From an uncultured Ignavibacteriales bacterium (GTDB lineage: Bacteria; Bacteroidota; Ignavibacteria; Ignavibacteriales; Melioribacteraceae), in the NCBI GenBank assembly GCA_947311785.1, contig CAMZLW010000083.1, positions 1 through 44,016 on the forward strand: DNA of 44,016 nt, given 5' to 3'. Every line of letters begins with the position of its first letter. Within the stretch, counting starts at the first letter, position 1. A program made the position numbers and the translations under genes. The notes under the pieces were generated by a model, which was not told the origin of the DNA, made no database searches, and worked only from the letters and a program-made list of their open reading frames with translations. This document shows, piece after piece, positions 9,003 through 18,091 of the stretch.

Positions 9003-9337
9003 GCACCGTAGATATTTTAACTACAATATTGCCTTTGTTTTTGGTGGTGGGGTTGCTTTACGCAGCCTTACTTTTTATTAGAAAAAGCGGAATTGCAATG
9101 GGTAATAACCAGAACAAATTTTCGCAAATAAAAGTGATTTCAACTCAATCAATCATGAATAAAAAATTTATCTCAATTGTTAAAGTACAAAACTCATACT
9201 TGGTTGTAGGCATTGCCGAAAACTCAATAACCTTGCTAAAAGAACTTGACTCTATCGATGATGAAAATGAGAAAACCAAAGTTGAAACAAAACCAAAATT
9301 TTCAGAAATACTAAAACAAAATTTAGGAATGAAGTGA
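8999..9337 (+). CDS. fliO: Flagellar biosynthesis protein FliO
   Basis: 112 residues. One N-terminal transmembrane helix (about 5-27) is followed by a small cytoplasmic domain with QIKVISTQSIMNKKFISIVKV and a hydrophobic strand YLVVGIAENSITLL, the normal FliO pattern. FliO helps assemble FliP in the export gate. It is identified partly by position between fliN and fliP, because FliO is poorly conserved. Both junctions overlap by 4 bp (ATGA upstream, GTGA downstream). Confidence 0.88.
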   Translation: MSTVDILTTILPLFLVVGLLYAALLFIRKSGIAMGNNQNKFSQIKVISTQSIMNKKFISIVKVQNSYLVVGIAENSITLLKELDSIDDENEKTKVETKPKFSEILKQNLGMK

Positions 9338-10095
9338 AACATTTTTTTAAAATATTATTTGTTGTTTCTATAATTTTTCTTACAACTTCCAATGCTTTTG
9401 CACAAAGCAAAACAAGTATCCCTTTTCCTAAAATAGGAATTGATATTGGAAGTGCCAGCACTCCAGAGGATGTATCAACAACATTACAAATTTTATTGTT
9501 GATGACAATTCTTTCTCTTGCTCCATCGATACTAATAATGACAACATCGTACTTAAGACTAATAATTGTATTTCATTTTCTTAAAACCGCTCTCGGAACT
9601 CAATCGATGCCGCCAAGCCAGTTGCTTGCTGGAATTGCACTCTTTATCACCTTTTTTATTATGGCACCCACTTTTAGTAAAATTAACGACGAGGCTCTTC
9701 AACCATTAATGAATGGCGAAATAAAAGTAGAAGAGGCTTTAGATAAAGGGGTTGAACCACTTCGTGTGTTTATGCTCAAAAATGTAAGGGATGAAGAAAT
9801 AGCCCTTTTTATGGATATGGCAAATATGGAAATGCCCGAAACCAGAGCAGAACTTCCTACTTATGTTCTTCTTCCAGCATTTGCAATTAGCGAACTACGG
9901 GCTGGTTTTATAATTGGATTTTTTATTTTTATACCATTTATAATGGTCGATATGATTATTGCATCAATACTGCTATCTATGGGTATGATGATGATTCCAC
10001 CAATGATGATTTCACTACCGTTCAAAATTTTGCTCTTTATCTTAATTGATGGATGGAGCTTAATAATTGGTTCGGTAATTAGGAGTTTTGGATAG
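9334..10095 (+). CDS. fliP: Flagellar export gate protein FliP
   Basis: 253 residues, GTG start overlapping the fliO stop (GTGA, 9334-9337). It has a cleavable signal peptide (about 1-23, ending NAFAQ), as typical FliP proteins do. Four hydrophobic segments follow, with the family phrases SYLRLIIVFHFLKTALGTQSMP and FIIGFFIFIPFIMVDMIIAS in nearly the same form. FliP forms the core of the type III export channel with FliQ and FliR. Length is standard, and fliQ begins on the next base. Confidence 0.96.
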   Translation: MKHFFKILFVVSIIFLTTSNAFAQSKTSIPFPKIGIDIGSASTPEDVSTTLQILLLMTILSLAPSILIMTTSYLRLIIVFHFLKTALGTQSMPPSQLLAGIALFITFFIMAPTFSKINDEALQPLMNGEIKVEEALDKGVEPLRVFMLKNVRDEEIALFMDMANMEMPETRAELPTYVLLPAFAISELRAGFIIGFFIFIPFIMVDMIIASILLSMGMMMIPPMMISLPFKILLFILIDGWSLIIGSVIRSFG

Positions 10096-10362
10096 ATGAC
10101 AGAAGAACTAGTTGTAGAAGTTTTAACCGAAGTCTTTTTTACAGTCTTCACAATTTTAACCCCAATTTTAGGGGTTTCGTTAGTAATTGGTATTATAATT
10201 TCTGTCTTCCAAGCAGCCACTTCAATTCAGGAAATGACTTTAACTTTTGTTCCAAAAATTTTATTTACAGCCGTAGCAATAATTTTTTTAATTCCTTGGA
10301 TGATTGAAAAAATGATTGGAATTACTTTGAAGCTCTTTGCAATACTAAGTACAGTGGTTTAG
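10096..10362 (+). CDS. fliQ: Flagellar export gate protein FliQ
   Basis: 88 residues with two transmembrane helices (about 15-40 and 52-78). The segment GVSLVIGIIISVFQAATSIQEMTLTFVPKI is the FliQ signature, seen here in nearly complete form. It starts directly after the fliP stop and ends 2 bp before fliR, so the export-gate genes are co-translated. Part of the FliPQR channel. Confidence 0.96.
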   Translation: MTEELVVEVLTEVFFTVFTILTPILGVSLVIGIIISVFQAATSIQEMTLTFVPKILFTAVAIIFLIPWMIEKMIGITLKLFAILSTVV

Positions 10363-10364
10363 CT

Positions 10365-11135
10365 ATGGAAATATTAGTTACAGATTTTACCCTAATTTTA
10401 CTAATCTTTATCAGAATTTTTTCTGCATTTGCAGCAACACCCATTTATAGTCACTCCAGCATTCCTACGCAAGTAAAAATTTTTATTGCATTTATTATTG
10501 CATTTATAATTTTTAGCATTACAAGTCCTACAAATATTGCAATAGAATTTAACGCTTGGTGGCTCTTTGCAATGGCAATTAAAGAAATTGTAGTTGGATT
10601 AATAATTGGTTTTACTTTAAATCTTATTTTTTATGGATTTAGTTTTGCCGGTACTTTTATTGGGTTCGATATGGGACTTGCGATGGCACAAGTAATGAAC
10701 CCTATTGAAAAAACAAACGGAAATGTTATTGGGCAAGTAATTTACTTTATGGCTTTAATGATTTTTTTTATTCTTAACGGACATCACTACATAATAAGAG
10801 CACTAGCCTATTCATTTCAAGTTATACCTATTGGTGAATTTAAAGCAAGTGAAGCACTATTTACTTTGATGATTAAATATTCAGCTTCGGTGTTTATTAT
10901 AGCAGTAAAAATTGCAGCACCAATTTTAGTTTCATTCTTTTTAATACACGTAGCCGAAGGAGTTTTGGCTAGAATGATACCACAAATGCAAGTCTTTTTT
11001 GTTACACAACCATTAAAAATTGGAATAGGATTTATCCTACTTGGCTCAATTCTTCCTGTTTATTTTTATGTAATAAAAAACTTACTTGGAGAATTTGAAA
11101 ATAAATTATATACTTTAGTTAAGGCAATGGGCTAA
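10365..11135 (+). CDS. fliR: Flagellar export gate protein FliR
   Basis: 256 residues, six hydrophobic helices across the whole length. Family marks include the N-terminal RIFSAFAATPIYS, the central KEIVVGLIIGF and GFDMGLAMAQVMNP, and late FFVTQPLKIGIG. It completes the FliPQR core, and in most species FlhB wraps around that complex. Length and position before flhB are standard; the gap to flhB is 3 bp. Confidence 0.95.
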   Translation: MEILVTDFTLILLIFIRIFSAFAATPIYSHSSIPTQVKIFIAFIIAFIIFSITSPTNIAIEFNAWWLFAMAIKEIVVGLIIGFTLNLIFYGFSFAGTFIGFDMGLAMAQVMNPIEKTNGNVIGQVIYFMALMIFFILNGHHYIIRALAYSFQVIPIGEFKASEALFTLMIKYSASVFIIAVKIAAPILVSFFLIHVAEGVLARMIPQMQVFFVTQPLKIGIGFILLGSILPVYFYVIKNLLGEFENKLYTLVKAMG

Positions 11136-11138
11136 TTA

Positions 11139-12218
11139 ATGGCAGATAACGAAGGACAAGAAAAAACCGAAGAAGCTACGTCGAAAAAACTAGAAGACAC
11201 TAGAAATGAAGGACAGGTAGCTAAAAGTCAGGAGTTAGGTTCCTTTGCTATTTTTAGTGGAGGGTTCTTTATTCTGTTTGCCTCCAAATCGTTTATTGCC
11301 AATCAAATTGGAGGAATGACGAAATACATTTTTAATTCATTAGATGTTCTTACTCTTAATATGAATATTATTCAATTATACTTTTTAAAAGCATTAGGCT
11401 TTTTTGCACTAACAACAGCACCTATCTTGCTTGGACTAATGATAGTAGGCTTTGTTTCTAACGTTGGGCAAGTTGGTTTTAAAATTTCGTTAAAAGCTAT
11501 GAAACCTAAAATGAGTAAATTCAATATTTTAAAAGGATTTAAAAAACTTTTTTTTTCGTCAACTTCGCTTGTTGAAGTTGCAAAATCACTTGCAAAACTT
11601 TTTGTTATAGGAATTTTTACCTACTGGGTTTTGGAGGACTTAATAAAAGATGCTGTGTTATTAATTGACCATTCGGTTTCTGAAATTGTAAATTTTATGA
11701 TTGAAGCAGCAGTAACTTTAATATTTAAACTTGCAATGGTTTTTGCAGTAATTGCAGCAATAGATTTTATTTTTCAAAAATATAAGCACAAAAAAGATTT
11801 GAAGATGAGCAAACAAGAAGTTAAAGACGAAGGTAAGCAAACAGATGGCGACCCCGAAGTAAAAGCTCGTATTAAATCTATACAGTTTGAAATGGCTCGT
11901 AAAAGGATGATGCAAGATGTACCTAGTGCTGACGTGGTAATAACAAACCCTACTCACTATGCAATTGCAATAAAATATGAACCAGAAAAAAATGCAGCTC
12001 CAAAAGTATTGGCTAAAGGTGTAGATGGAGTAGCACAACGGATTAAAAAAATTGCAGTAGAAAACGGAGTTCCGTTGCACGAAGATAGACCATTGGCAAG
12101 AGCACTTTATAAAATTGCAGATGTTGGCGATGAAATTCCAGAAGAATTATTCCAAGCAGTTGCACACATATTAGCACATATTTTTAAACTAAGAAGTTCA
12201 CGTAAGAGTATTGTATAA
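11139..12218 (+). CDS. flhB: Flagellar export switch protein FlhB
   Basis: 359 residues. The charged N-terminus EKTEEATSKKLEDTRNEGQ is diagnostic. Four transmembrane helices follow (about 30-215), then a cytoplasmic linker (KYKHKKDLKMSKQEVKDE) and the autocleavage domain. The self-cleaving motif NPTH is intact at Asn270-His273. Cleavage there switches export from rod/hook to filament substrates. flhA begins at the base after its stop. Nothing abnormal is visible. Confidence 0.97.
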   Translation: MADNEGQEKTEEATSKKLEDTRNEGQVAKSQELGSFAIFSGGFFILFASKSFIANQIGGMTKYIFNSLDVLTLNMNIIQLYFLKALGFFALTTAPILLGLMIVGFVSNVGQVGFKISLKAMKPKMSKFNILKGFKKLFFSSTSLVEVAKSLAKLFVIGIFTYWVLEDLIKDAVLLIDHSVSEIVNFMIEAAVTLIFKLAMVFAVIAAIDFIFQKYKHKKDLKMSKQEVKDEGKQTDGDPEVKARIKSIQFEMARKRMMQDVPSADVVITNPTHYAIAIKYEPEKNAAPKVLAKGVDGVAQRIKKIAVENGVPLHEDRPLARALYKIADVGDEIPEELFQAVAHILAHIFKLRSSRKSIV

Positions 12219-14267
12219 ATGTTTAGCCTAGGGAAAAATAGCGATATAGTTTTAGCATTTGGGCTTATCTTTATGTTGGGTCTGTTGATAATTCCACTTC
12301 CTCCTGTAATCTTGGATTTTCTTCTTGCATTAAATATTACGCTTGCAATACTTGTGCTAATTGTTTCACTCTATATACAATCTCCCCTTGATATATCAGT
12401 CTTTCCTGGACTCTTGCTCGTTTTAACCTTATTCCGATTGGGCTTAAACATTAGTTCAACTCGCTTAATTTTAATTGATGGATATGCTGGAAAAGTAATT
12501 GAATCTTTTGGATCTTTTGTTGTTGGTGGTAACTATGTTGTTGGGTTCATCATTTTTATTATTTTAGTAATTATTCAGTTTATAGTAATTGTAAAAGGCT
12601 CTGGAAGAATATCGGAAGTTTCTGCCCGCTTTACTTTAGATGCAATGCCTGGTAAGCAAATGGCTATTGATGCCGATTTAAATACAGGAGTAATTTCAGA
12701 ACCAGACGCACGAAAAAGAAGAGAACAAATATCGAGGGAAGCCGAGTTTTATGGTGCAATGGATGGTGCAAGTAAATTTGTAAAGGGAGACGCAATTGCT
12801 GGATTATTAATTAATGGGATTAATATTCTTGGCGGATTTATTATTGGAATTGCACAATTAGGAATGACCTTCTCCGATTCGCTTGGTACTTATACCGTTC
12901 TTACAATTGGTGATGGTTTGGTTTCACAAATTCCAGCATTAATTATTTCTATTGCTGCTGGTATGGTTGTTACGCGTAGTGCCGCTGGTACTGCACTAGA
13001 TTTTCAAATTAAAACTCAGCTACTAAACAACCCACGTGTTTTGGGTACTGTTTCAGGAGTTGTTGTTCTTTTTGCTTTTATTCCTGGAATGCCAACAATT
13101 CCGTTTCTAATTATTGGTGTTATACTTGGTGTAAGCTCATATTTGAAAAGTAATAAACATGAAGAAGAAGAAAAAGTTGAAACAACTGAAGAAGTTGAAG
13201 AAGAAGAGACGGAAGAAAATTTTGAAAAGTATTTACAAGTTGACCCTATTGAAGTTGAAATTGGTTACGGTCTAATTTCCCTTGTGGATGAAGATCAAGG
13301 TGGCGATTTATTTCAAAAAATTGCTGCAACCCGTAAGTTTATTGCCCTTGAGTATGGCGTGCTAATTCCACCAGTTAGGGTTAGAGATAATTTACAACTT
13401 GAACCAAACAGTTATATTATAAAAATTAAAGGTAACTTAGTAGCAAACGGTGAAATACACACAGATAGATTTTTAGCAATGAACTCGGGTGATGCAGAAG
13501 AATCTCTTGTAGGAATTGAAACCACCGACCCCGCTTTTGGAATGCAAAGCTACTGGGTAACAAAAGATGAAAAAGATAAAGCCGATTTGTTGGGCTACAC
13601 TTTGGTTGATGGAATTTCGGTGCTATCAACTCATTTGCAAGAAACACTAAAAAACAATTTTGATAAAATCCTTTCTCGCCAATCAGTAAAACAGTTGCTC
13701 GAAAATCTTAAAAAGAATTATCCTGCAGTTGTTAACGATATTGATGCAGACGCGTTGCCACTTGGCACAATTGAAAAAGTTTTGCAAAATTTATTACGTG
13801 AGTTTGTGCCTATTAAAGATTTAGTTCAAATTCTTGAAGCATTAATTGATTATTCCAAAGTAACAAAAAACATAGATGTATTAACAGAATATGCACGCCA
13901 TTCTATTGGTGATACAATAGCTGGTATTGTTAAAGATGGTAACGGAATAATACATGCAATGGTTATTGGTGAAAATCTTGAAACACTTTTTTCATCAACA
14001 TTGCAAAACCAAAAAGAAGCTACGCTTACACTTGGCTTAGACCCAGTTACCTTAAACAAGGTAAACGCTAGTCTGCAAGCGGGTATCGATAAATTTTACT
14101 CGCTAGGATATAACCCAGTTATAATTACATCAGCTACAATACGTCCATATTTTTACAGACTAATTGCATCATCGTTCTCTGATGTAATAGTTTTATCATA
14201 TTCGGAATTACCACCTAACGTTGAAATAGAGTTTATAAGCAAATTGGAGATTGGAAGTGAAAATTAA
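12219..14267 (+). CDS. flhA: Flagellar export apparatus protein FlhA
   Basis: 682 residues. The N-terminal half (about 1-310) has about eight transmembrane helices and the conserved cytoplasmic loop ARFTLDAMPGKQMAIDADLN. An acidic linker rich in Glu (about 312-335) leads to the C-terminal domain that binds export chaperones. FlhA forms the nonameric ring below the FliPQR gate and uses proton flow for export. Length matches the family. The stop lies 8 bp inside the next gene if flhF starts at 14257, indicating coupling. Confidence 0.97.
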   Translation: MFSLGKNSDIVLAFGLIFMLGLLIIPLPPVILDFLLALNITLAILVLIVSLYIQSPLDISVFPGLLLVLTLFRLGLNISSTRLILIDGYAGKVIESFGSFVVGGNYVVGFIIFIILVIIQFIVIVKGSGRISEVSARFTLDAMPGKQMAIDADLNTGVISEPDARKRREQISREAEFYGAMDGASKFVKGDAIAGLLINGINILGGFIIGIAQLGMTFSDSLGTYTVLTIGDGLVSQIPALIISIAAGMVVTRSAAGTALDFQIKTQLLNNPRVLGTVSGVVVLFAFIPGMPTIPFLIIGVILGVSSYLKSNKHEEEEKVETTEEVEEEETEENFEKYLQVDPIEVEIGYGLISLVDEDQGGDLFQKIAATRKFIALEYGVLIPPVRVRDNLQLEPNSYIIKIKGNLVANGEIHTDRFLAMNSGDAEESLVGIETTDPAFGMQSYWVTKDEKDKADLLGYTLVDGISVLSTHLQETLKNNFDKILSRQSVKQLLENLKKNYPAVVNDIDADALPLGTIEKVLQNLLREFVPIKDLVQILEALIDYSKVTKNIDVLTEYARHSIGDTIAGIVKDGNGIIHAMVIGENLETLFSSTLQNQKEATLTLGLDPVTLNKVNASLQAGIDKFYSLGYNPVIITSATIRPYFYRLIASSFSDVIVLSYSELPPNVEIEFISKLEIGSEN

Positions 14268-15381
14268 AAAATTTGTTGCTCCTACATTAAAAGAAGCAAG
14301 TGCATTAATGAAAAAAGAATTAGGAAACGATGCTTTTATTTTAAGCACTCGCGTTCTAAATAAAAGAACCGATTTAGGAATTCAAAAACATTTTGAAATT
14401 ACATCTGGTGTTGAAGAAGAACTTGATATGGTTCTTGCAGAGGTTGACAATAAGCATACAAATAAAGAAGAAACTTTTAGTGCTGAGTTAATGAAGTTGC
14501 AAAAAAAAGTGTTAGGAAATCAAAGAGCAATTATAAATAGTGGCGATAGCGACACTATTGTTATTGCTCCAAAGCCAAAGAAAAGAAGAAAAATTAGCTC
14601 CGACCAATTGAAACAATATGTCGATAAATTAATTTACCAAGAGGTTTCAAAACCTATTATAAAATCAATTGTTAATCAAATAAAAAAATCGGAAGAATTT
14701 ATAGACCCCACAAACATTGAGGATTATGTAATTACATCGCTCTCATCAATAATTCCTACTACAAGTTTTGAAATTAAAAAACATGGAAAACAAAAAGTTG
14801 TTGCTATTGTTGGTCCTACGGGTGTTGGCAAAACCACTTGCATTGCAAAGTTGGCAGCAATTTCCAAAATATTGAATAACCTTAAAATAGGAATTATTTC
14901 AATAGACACATACAGACTTGGTGCTATTGACCAACTTCGCATTTTCTCTGAGGTAAGTAGTATTGATATGCTTGTAGCATACGAAGCAAGCGAAATGCCA
15001 GGACTAATAAAGAAATTTAGCGATAAAGATTTAATATTTATTGATACGGCTGGACGTGCACAACGTAATTTAACAGAGTTAAAAAAGACAAAAGAATTTT
15101 TGGATGTTGTTAATTTGGATGAAACTTATTTAGCTATTAGCGCAACAAACTCTACAAAAAATTTAATTGACGTAACCAAAAAATTTGAAATATTTGATTA
15201 TAGTGCTTTGGTTGTAACAAAAATTGATGAAGGCGTTGTTTATGGAAATATTCTAAATGTTGCTGTAACATCCAAGAAGCCTCTTATTTATTTAACAAAC
15301 GGACAAGTAATACCGGATGATATAATTGCAGCAGATTCTGACTTTATAGCTAAAATGGTGGTTACTGGAGAAATATCGTAG
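14257..15381 (+). CDS. flhF: Flagellar SRP-type GTPase FlhF
   Basis: 374 residues from GTG 14257. An in-frame TTG at 14251 is also possible. GTG is preferred because GGAG (14246-14249) lies 7 nt upstream, and because FlhF proteins begin MKIKKF. A basic N-terminal B domain (1-110) precedes the NG GTPase domains, with P-loop GPTGVGKTT at about 186-194 and DTAGRAQRN for the G3 region. FlhF recruits the first basal-body parts to the pole, so together with FlhG it suggests controlled polar flagellation. It overlaps the flhA end and, by one base, the flhG start. Confidence 0.93.
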   Translation: MKIKKFVAPTLKEASALMKKELGNDAFILSTRVLNKRTDLGIQKHFEITSGVEEELDMVLAEVDNKHTNKEETFSAELMKLQKKVLGNQRAIINSGDSDTIVIAPKPKKRRKISSDQLKQYVDKLIYQEVSKPIIKSIVNQIKKSEEFIDPTNIEDYVITSLSSIIPTTSFEIKKHGKQKVVAIVGPTGVGKTTCIAKLAAISKILNNLKIGIISIDTYRLGAIDQLRIFSEVSSIDMLVAYEASEMPGLIKKFSDKDLIFIDTAGRAQRNLTELKKTKEFLDVVNLDETYLAISATNSTKNLIDVTKKFEIFDYSALVVTKIDEGVVYGNILNVAVTSKKPLIYLTNGQVIPDDIIAADSDFIAKMVVTGEIS

Positions 15382-16166
15382 TGATTGGACAGGCAAAAAG
15401 ATTGTCTGAATTAATAAAAAGTGAACCTCATAATTCGGTTGCCACTAATAAAATTATAGCTGTAGCTTCGGGAAAGGGTGGAACTGGAAAATCATTTTTT
15501 ATTCTTAATTATGCCTCTTTATTATCCTCAATCGGGAAGCGGATTTTATTGATTGACCTCGATTCTAACCTTGCTAACATTGATGTTATGCTTAACATAA
15601 CTTCCGAAAAAGGCATTGGGGATTTTTTGCAAAATAGGGTTTTGCTAAATGAACTTGTTACAGAAGTTAGACCAAATTTTGATGTAATATTTGGTGATTC
15701 AGGTAAGCTAAAACTACCAATTAAAAGAAAGGAGATAATAGATTATCTTTTTGCTAACATTAAAAAACTTGCACAAAATTACGACAAAGTACTTGTAGAT
15801 ACTGGTGCTGGTGTACAAACCGATAATTTATATACTCTTTCAAAAACAGATTACATTGCACTTGTAATTAACCCTGACCCCACTTCTGTGATGGATGGAT
15901 ACGCATTAACAAAACTACTATTTAGTGAGTACGGAAAAAGAGAACTAGGGGTTATTGTAAATAAATGTGATGATGCGGAGGAGGGTAAAATTGCATTTGG
16001 TAACTTGAATACAGCAACTTCACATTTTCTTAAAACCAAATTGAAACACTTGGGAACAATCAATTATAGTAGCAATGTGTATAAATCTATAAAAAACCAG
16101 GTCCTTTTCTCTGAGGAATATTCTGAAAGTAACCTTGTAAATCAGATTAAAGAAATGATTTTTTAG
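15381..16166 (+). CDS. flhG: Flagellar number regulator FlhG (MinD-like ATPase)
   Basis: 261 residues, GTG start sharing one base with the flhF stop. Deviant Walker A GKGGTGKS at 31-38, then LLIDLDSNLANIDVMLNI and KVLVDTGAGVQTD for the later nucleotide motifs, as in MinD/ParA ATPases. A short N-terminal stretch (QAKRLSELIK) resembles the DQAxxLR-type segment that stimulates FlhF GTP hydrolysis. FlhG limits flagellar number and partners FlhF. It is the last gene of the operon and no sigma-28 or chemotaxis gene follows, unlike many flagellar clusters. Confidence 0.9.
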   Translation: MIGQAKRLSELIKSEPHNSVATNKIIAVASGKGGTGKSFFILNYASLLSSIGKRILLIDLDSNLANIDVMLNITSEKGIGDFLQNRVLLNELVTEVRPNFDVIFGDSGKLKLPIKRKEIIDYLFANIKKLAQNYDKVLVDTGAGVQTDNLYTLSKTDYIALVINPDPTSVMDGYALTKLLFSEYGKRELGVIVNKCDDAEEGKIAFGNLNTATSHFLKTKLKHLGTINYSSNVYKSIKNQVLFSEEYSESNLVNQIKEMIF

Positions 16167-16215
16167 GGCTATTTACACAAAACCTTCTTAAACACTTTTT
16201 ATCATTCTAAATTCT

Positions 16216-16244
16216 GCTGAGTTCTTACAAAGTGAGAACTCAGC
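16216..16244. terminator. Bidirectional hairpin terminator between flhG and kduD
   Basis: GCTGAGTTCTTAC (16216-16228) pairs with GTGAGAACTCAGC (16232-16244) over 13 positions with one G-T wobble and a 3-nt loop. It sits between two convergent genes. Neither side has a strong T-run, so its strength as an intrinsic terminator is uncertain. Confidence 0.5.
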
Positions 16245-16304
16245 CCTAAATCTTACTCTTGCCCCTAATCCCCTTTCGATTAAGGTTATTCAGCAATCTT
16301 AAAA

Positions 16305-17063
16305 CTAACGCCCCATCCAACCGCCATCAACGGTAATAACAGAGCCATTAAGATAATTGGATGCAGCAGAGGATAAGAAAACGGCAGTCCCCATAAGGTC
16401 TTCGGGGGTTCCCCATTTTGCTTGAGGAATTCTTTCAAGAATTGCTTTGTTTCTATTTACATCCGCACGTAGAGCAGCAGTGTTATCTGTTGCAATGTAG
16501 CCTGGAGCAATTGCATTAATGTTAATTCCTTTTGCAGCCCACTCGTTTGAGAATGCTTGTGTTAATTGTTTAACTGCACCTTTGCTTGCAGCATAGCCAG
16601 GAACTGTAATGCCACCTTGGAATGATAATAATGATGCAATAAAAACAATCTTGCCACTTCCTCGCTCAACCATATCTTTACCAATTTCTCGGGTAAGAAT
16701 AAATTGAGCATTTAAATTAACTTCAATTACTTTATCCCAATATTCATCGGAGTGTTCAACAATTGGGTTGCGCATAATTGTTCCAGCATTATTAATTAGA
16801 ATATCAATTTGTGGAACATCTTTTTTTACGTTATCAATAAATTTATAAAGTGATTTTCTATCTGAGAAATCACTTGTATAGCCATAAAATTTTCTTCCAA
16901 GCTTTGTTACAATTTCTTCAATCTCAGAATAATCCTTTTGGGATACGCTAATAATATCGGCACCAGCTTCTGCTAATGCTGTTGCATATCCTTTGCCAAT
17001 TCCTTTATTACCACCAGTAACAAGGGCGGTTTTCCCATCTAACTTGAAACTATCTAATATCAT
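16305..17063 (-). CDS. kduD: 2-dehydro-3-deoxy-D-gluconate 5-dehydrogenase KduD
   Basis: 252 residues, short-chain dehydrogenase. Rossmann motif TGGNKGIG (16-23), NNAG (91-94), catalytic Ser144, Tyr157 and Lys161. The segment ASLLSFQGGITVPGYAASKGAV is typical of KduD. It oxidises/reduces between 2,5-diketo-3-deoxygluconate and KDG in unsaturated uronate breakdown (pectin or other uronides). It lies downstream of kduI in the same direction with a 188-bp gap that holds a small repeat. Full length. A related gluconate 5-dehydrogenase activity is possible, but the kduI neighbour favours KduD. Confidence 0.92.
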   Translation of the reverse strand: MILDSFKLDGKTALVTGGNKGIGKGYATALAEAGADIISVSQKDYSEIEEIVTKLGRKFYGYTSDFSDRKSLYKFIDNVKKDVPQIDILINNAGTIMRNPIVEHSDEYWDKVIEVNLNAQFILTREIGKDMVERGSGKIVFIASLLSFQGGITVPGYAASKGAVKQLTQAFSNEWAAKGININAIAPGYIATDNTAALRADVNRNKAILERIPQAKWGTPEDLMGTAVFLSSAASNYLNGSVITVDGGWMGR

Positions 17064-17157
17064 TTTTTATTCTCTCTACTTTTATTTAACTGTCACTCTC
17101 CCCCTGTCCCATGTGTTTTACGGAGAATGCTCCTATCGGTAATCTTTTTACTATATG

Positions 17158-17190
17158 GGATTCCCAATAAAAACATTTGGGAATGACATC
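17158..17190 (-). repeat. Short palindromic repeat (GTCATTCCC type) between kduI and kduD
   Basis: ATTCCCAA (17160-17167) and TTGGGAAT (17177-17184) form an 8-bp stem with a 9-nt loop. The minus strand reads GTCATTCCC at one side and GGGAATCCC at the other, the layout of the common dRS3-like intergenic repeats. It may also act as a weak terminator after kduI. The rest of 17064-17251 shows nothing coding. Confidence 0.45.
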
Positions 17191-17251
17191 AATTGAATAA
17201 TCATTTTTTCTTTTAACTTAACAACTTTAGGCACTTATAACTTAGCCACTT

Positions 17252-18082
17252 TTACTTCATATCCTTTGTGGCAATAAAATCCATATCATCAAAGTCTTGA
17301 TTCTCTCCGCCCATTCCCCAAATAAAGGAATAGTTTCTAGTTCCACAGCCAGAATGAATTGACCAACTTGTTGATAGCACAGCCTCTCCATCTCGGATAA
17401 TTATGTGGCGTGTTTCATCTGGCTTACCCATTAAGTGAGTTACAAAATCGTCTTTACCAAGATTAAAATACATGTAAACTTCCGAGCGTCTTTGGTGTGT
17501 GTGTGCTGGCATTGTATTCCAAACAGAACCAACTTCTAACTCTGTTAAACCCATAACCAATTGGCAGGATTTAATTCCACCAGGATAGATGTATTTATTA
17601 ATTACTCTTTTGTTTGATGTCTCTAAACTACCTAATTCTACAGGGGTTGCGTCTGTAAATTTTGCGTGTGTTGTAGGATATTCTGTGTGTGCAGGATAAC
17701 TAACAATATAAAATTTTGCTGGAGTTTTAGCTGAGTTGCTTTTGAAGACCACTTTTTTTGAGCCTCTGCCAATGTAAAGGGCATCTTTGTAATCCATTTT
17801 GTATGTTTTTTTATCAACAACTATTGAACCCTTGCCACCAATATTTATAACGCCAATTTCTCTACGTTCAGCAAAATATTTTGCAGCCATCTCTTTTTTT
17901 GATGCTTTTAATTCCAATTGTTTTTTTACTGGAACAGCAGAGGCAGTAATAGAGCGGTCAATATCTGAATAGACCATTGGAATTTTGTCTTTGTCAAAAA
18001 GTTTAATTAAAAAACTTTCTCTTAACTCTTCGGTTGTCATTTGTTTAAAACCCTTTTCATCGGGCGAGTATCTTACTTCCAT
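17252..18082 (-). CDS. kduI: 5-keto-4-deoxyuronate isomerase KduI
   Basis: 276 residues, double cupin fold. The zinc site is recognisable in the C-terminal cupin: His194, His196, Glu201 (HTHQRRSEVYMYF) and His243 (SWSIHSGCG), matching the four ligands known in the family. It converts 4-deoxy-L-threo-5-hexosulose uronate to 3-deoxy-D-glycero-2,5-hexodiulosonate, the substrate of KduD. It starts 9 bp after the GntR regulator gene, so the two are co-transcribed. Complete, with no missing key residue. Confidence 0.95.
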   Translation of the reverse strand: MEVRYSPDEKGFKQMTTEELRESFLIKLFDKDKIPMVYSDIDRSITASAVPVKKQLELKASKKEMAAKYFAERREIGVINIGGKGSIVVDKKTYKMDYKDALYIGRGSKKVVFKSNSAKTPAKFYIVSYPAHTEYPTTHAKFTDATPVELGSLETSNKRVINKYIYPGGIKSCQLVMGLTELEVGSVWNTMPAHTHQRRSEVYMYFNLGKDDFVTHLMGKPDETRHIIIRDGEAVLSTSWSIHSGCGTRNYSFIWGMGGENQDFDDMDFIATKDMK

Positions 18083-18091
18083 TCTTTTTTC

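Noticed and set aside
9861-10220. 119-codon minus-strand ORF opposite fliP/fliQ
   Set aside because: Composition is the low-complexity Ile/Lys mirror of membrane-protein codons; it has no start context and fully overlaps conserved genes.
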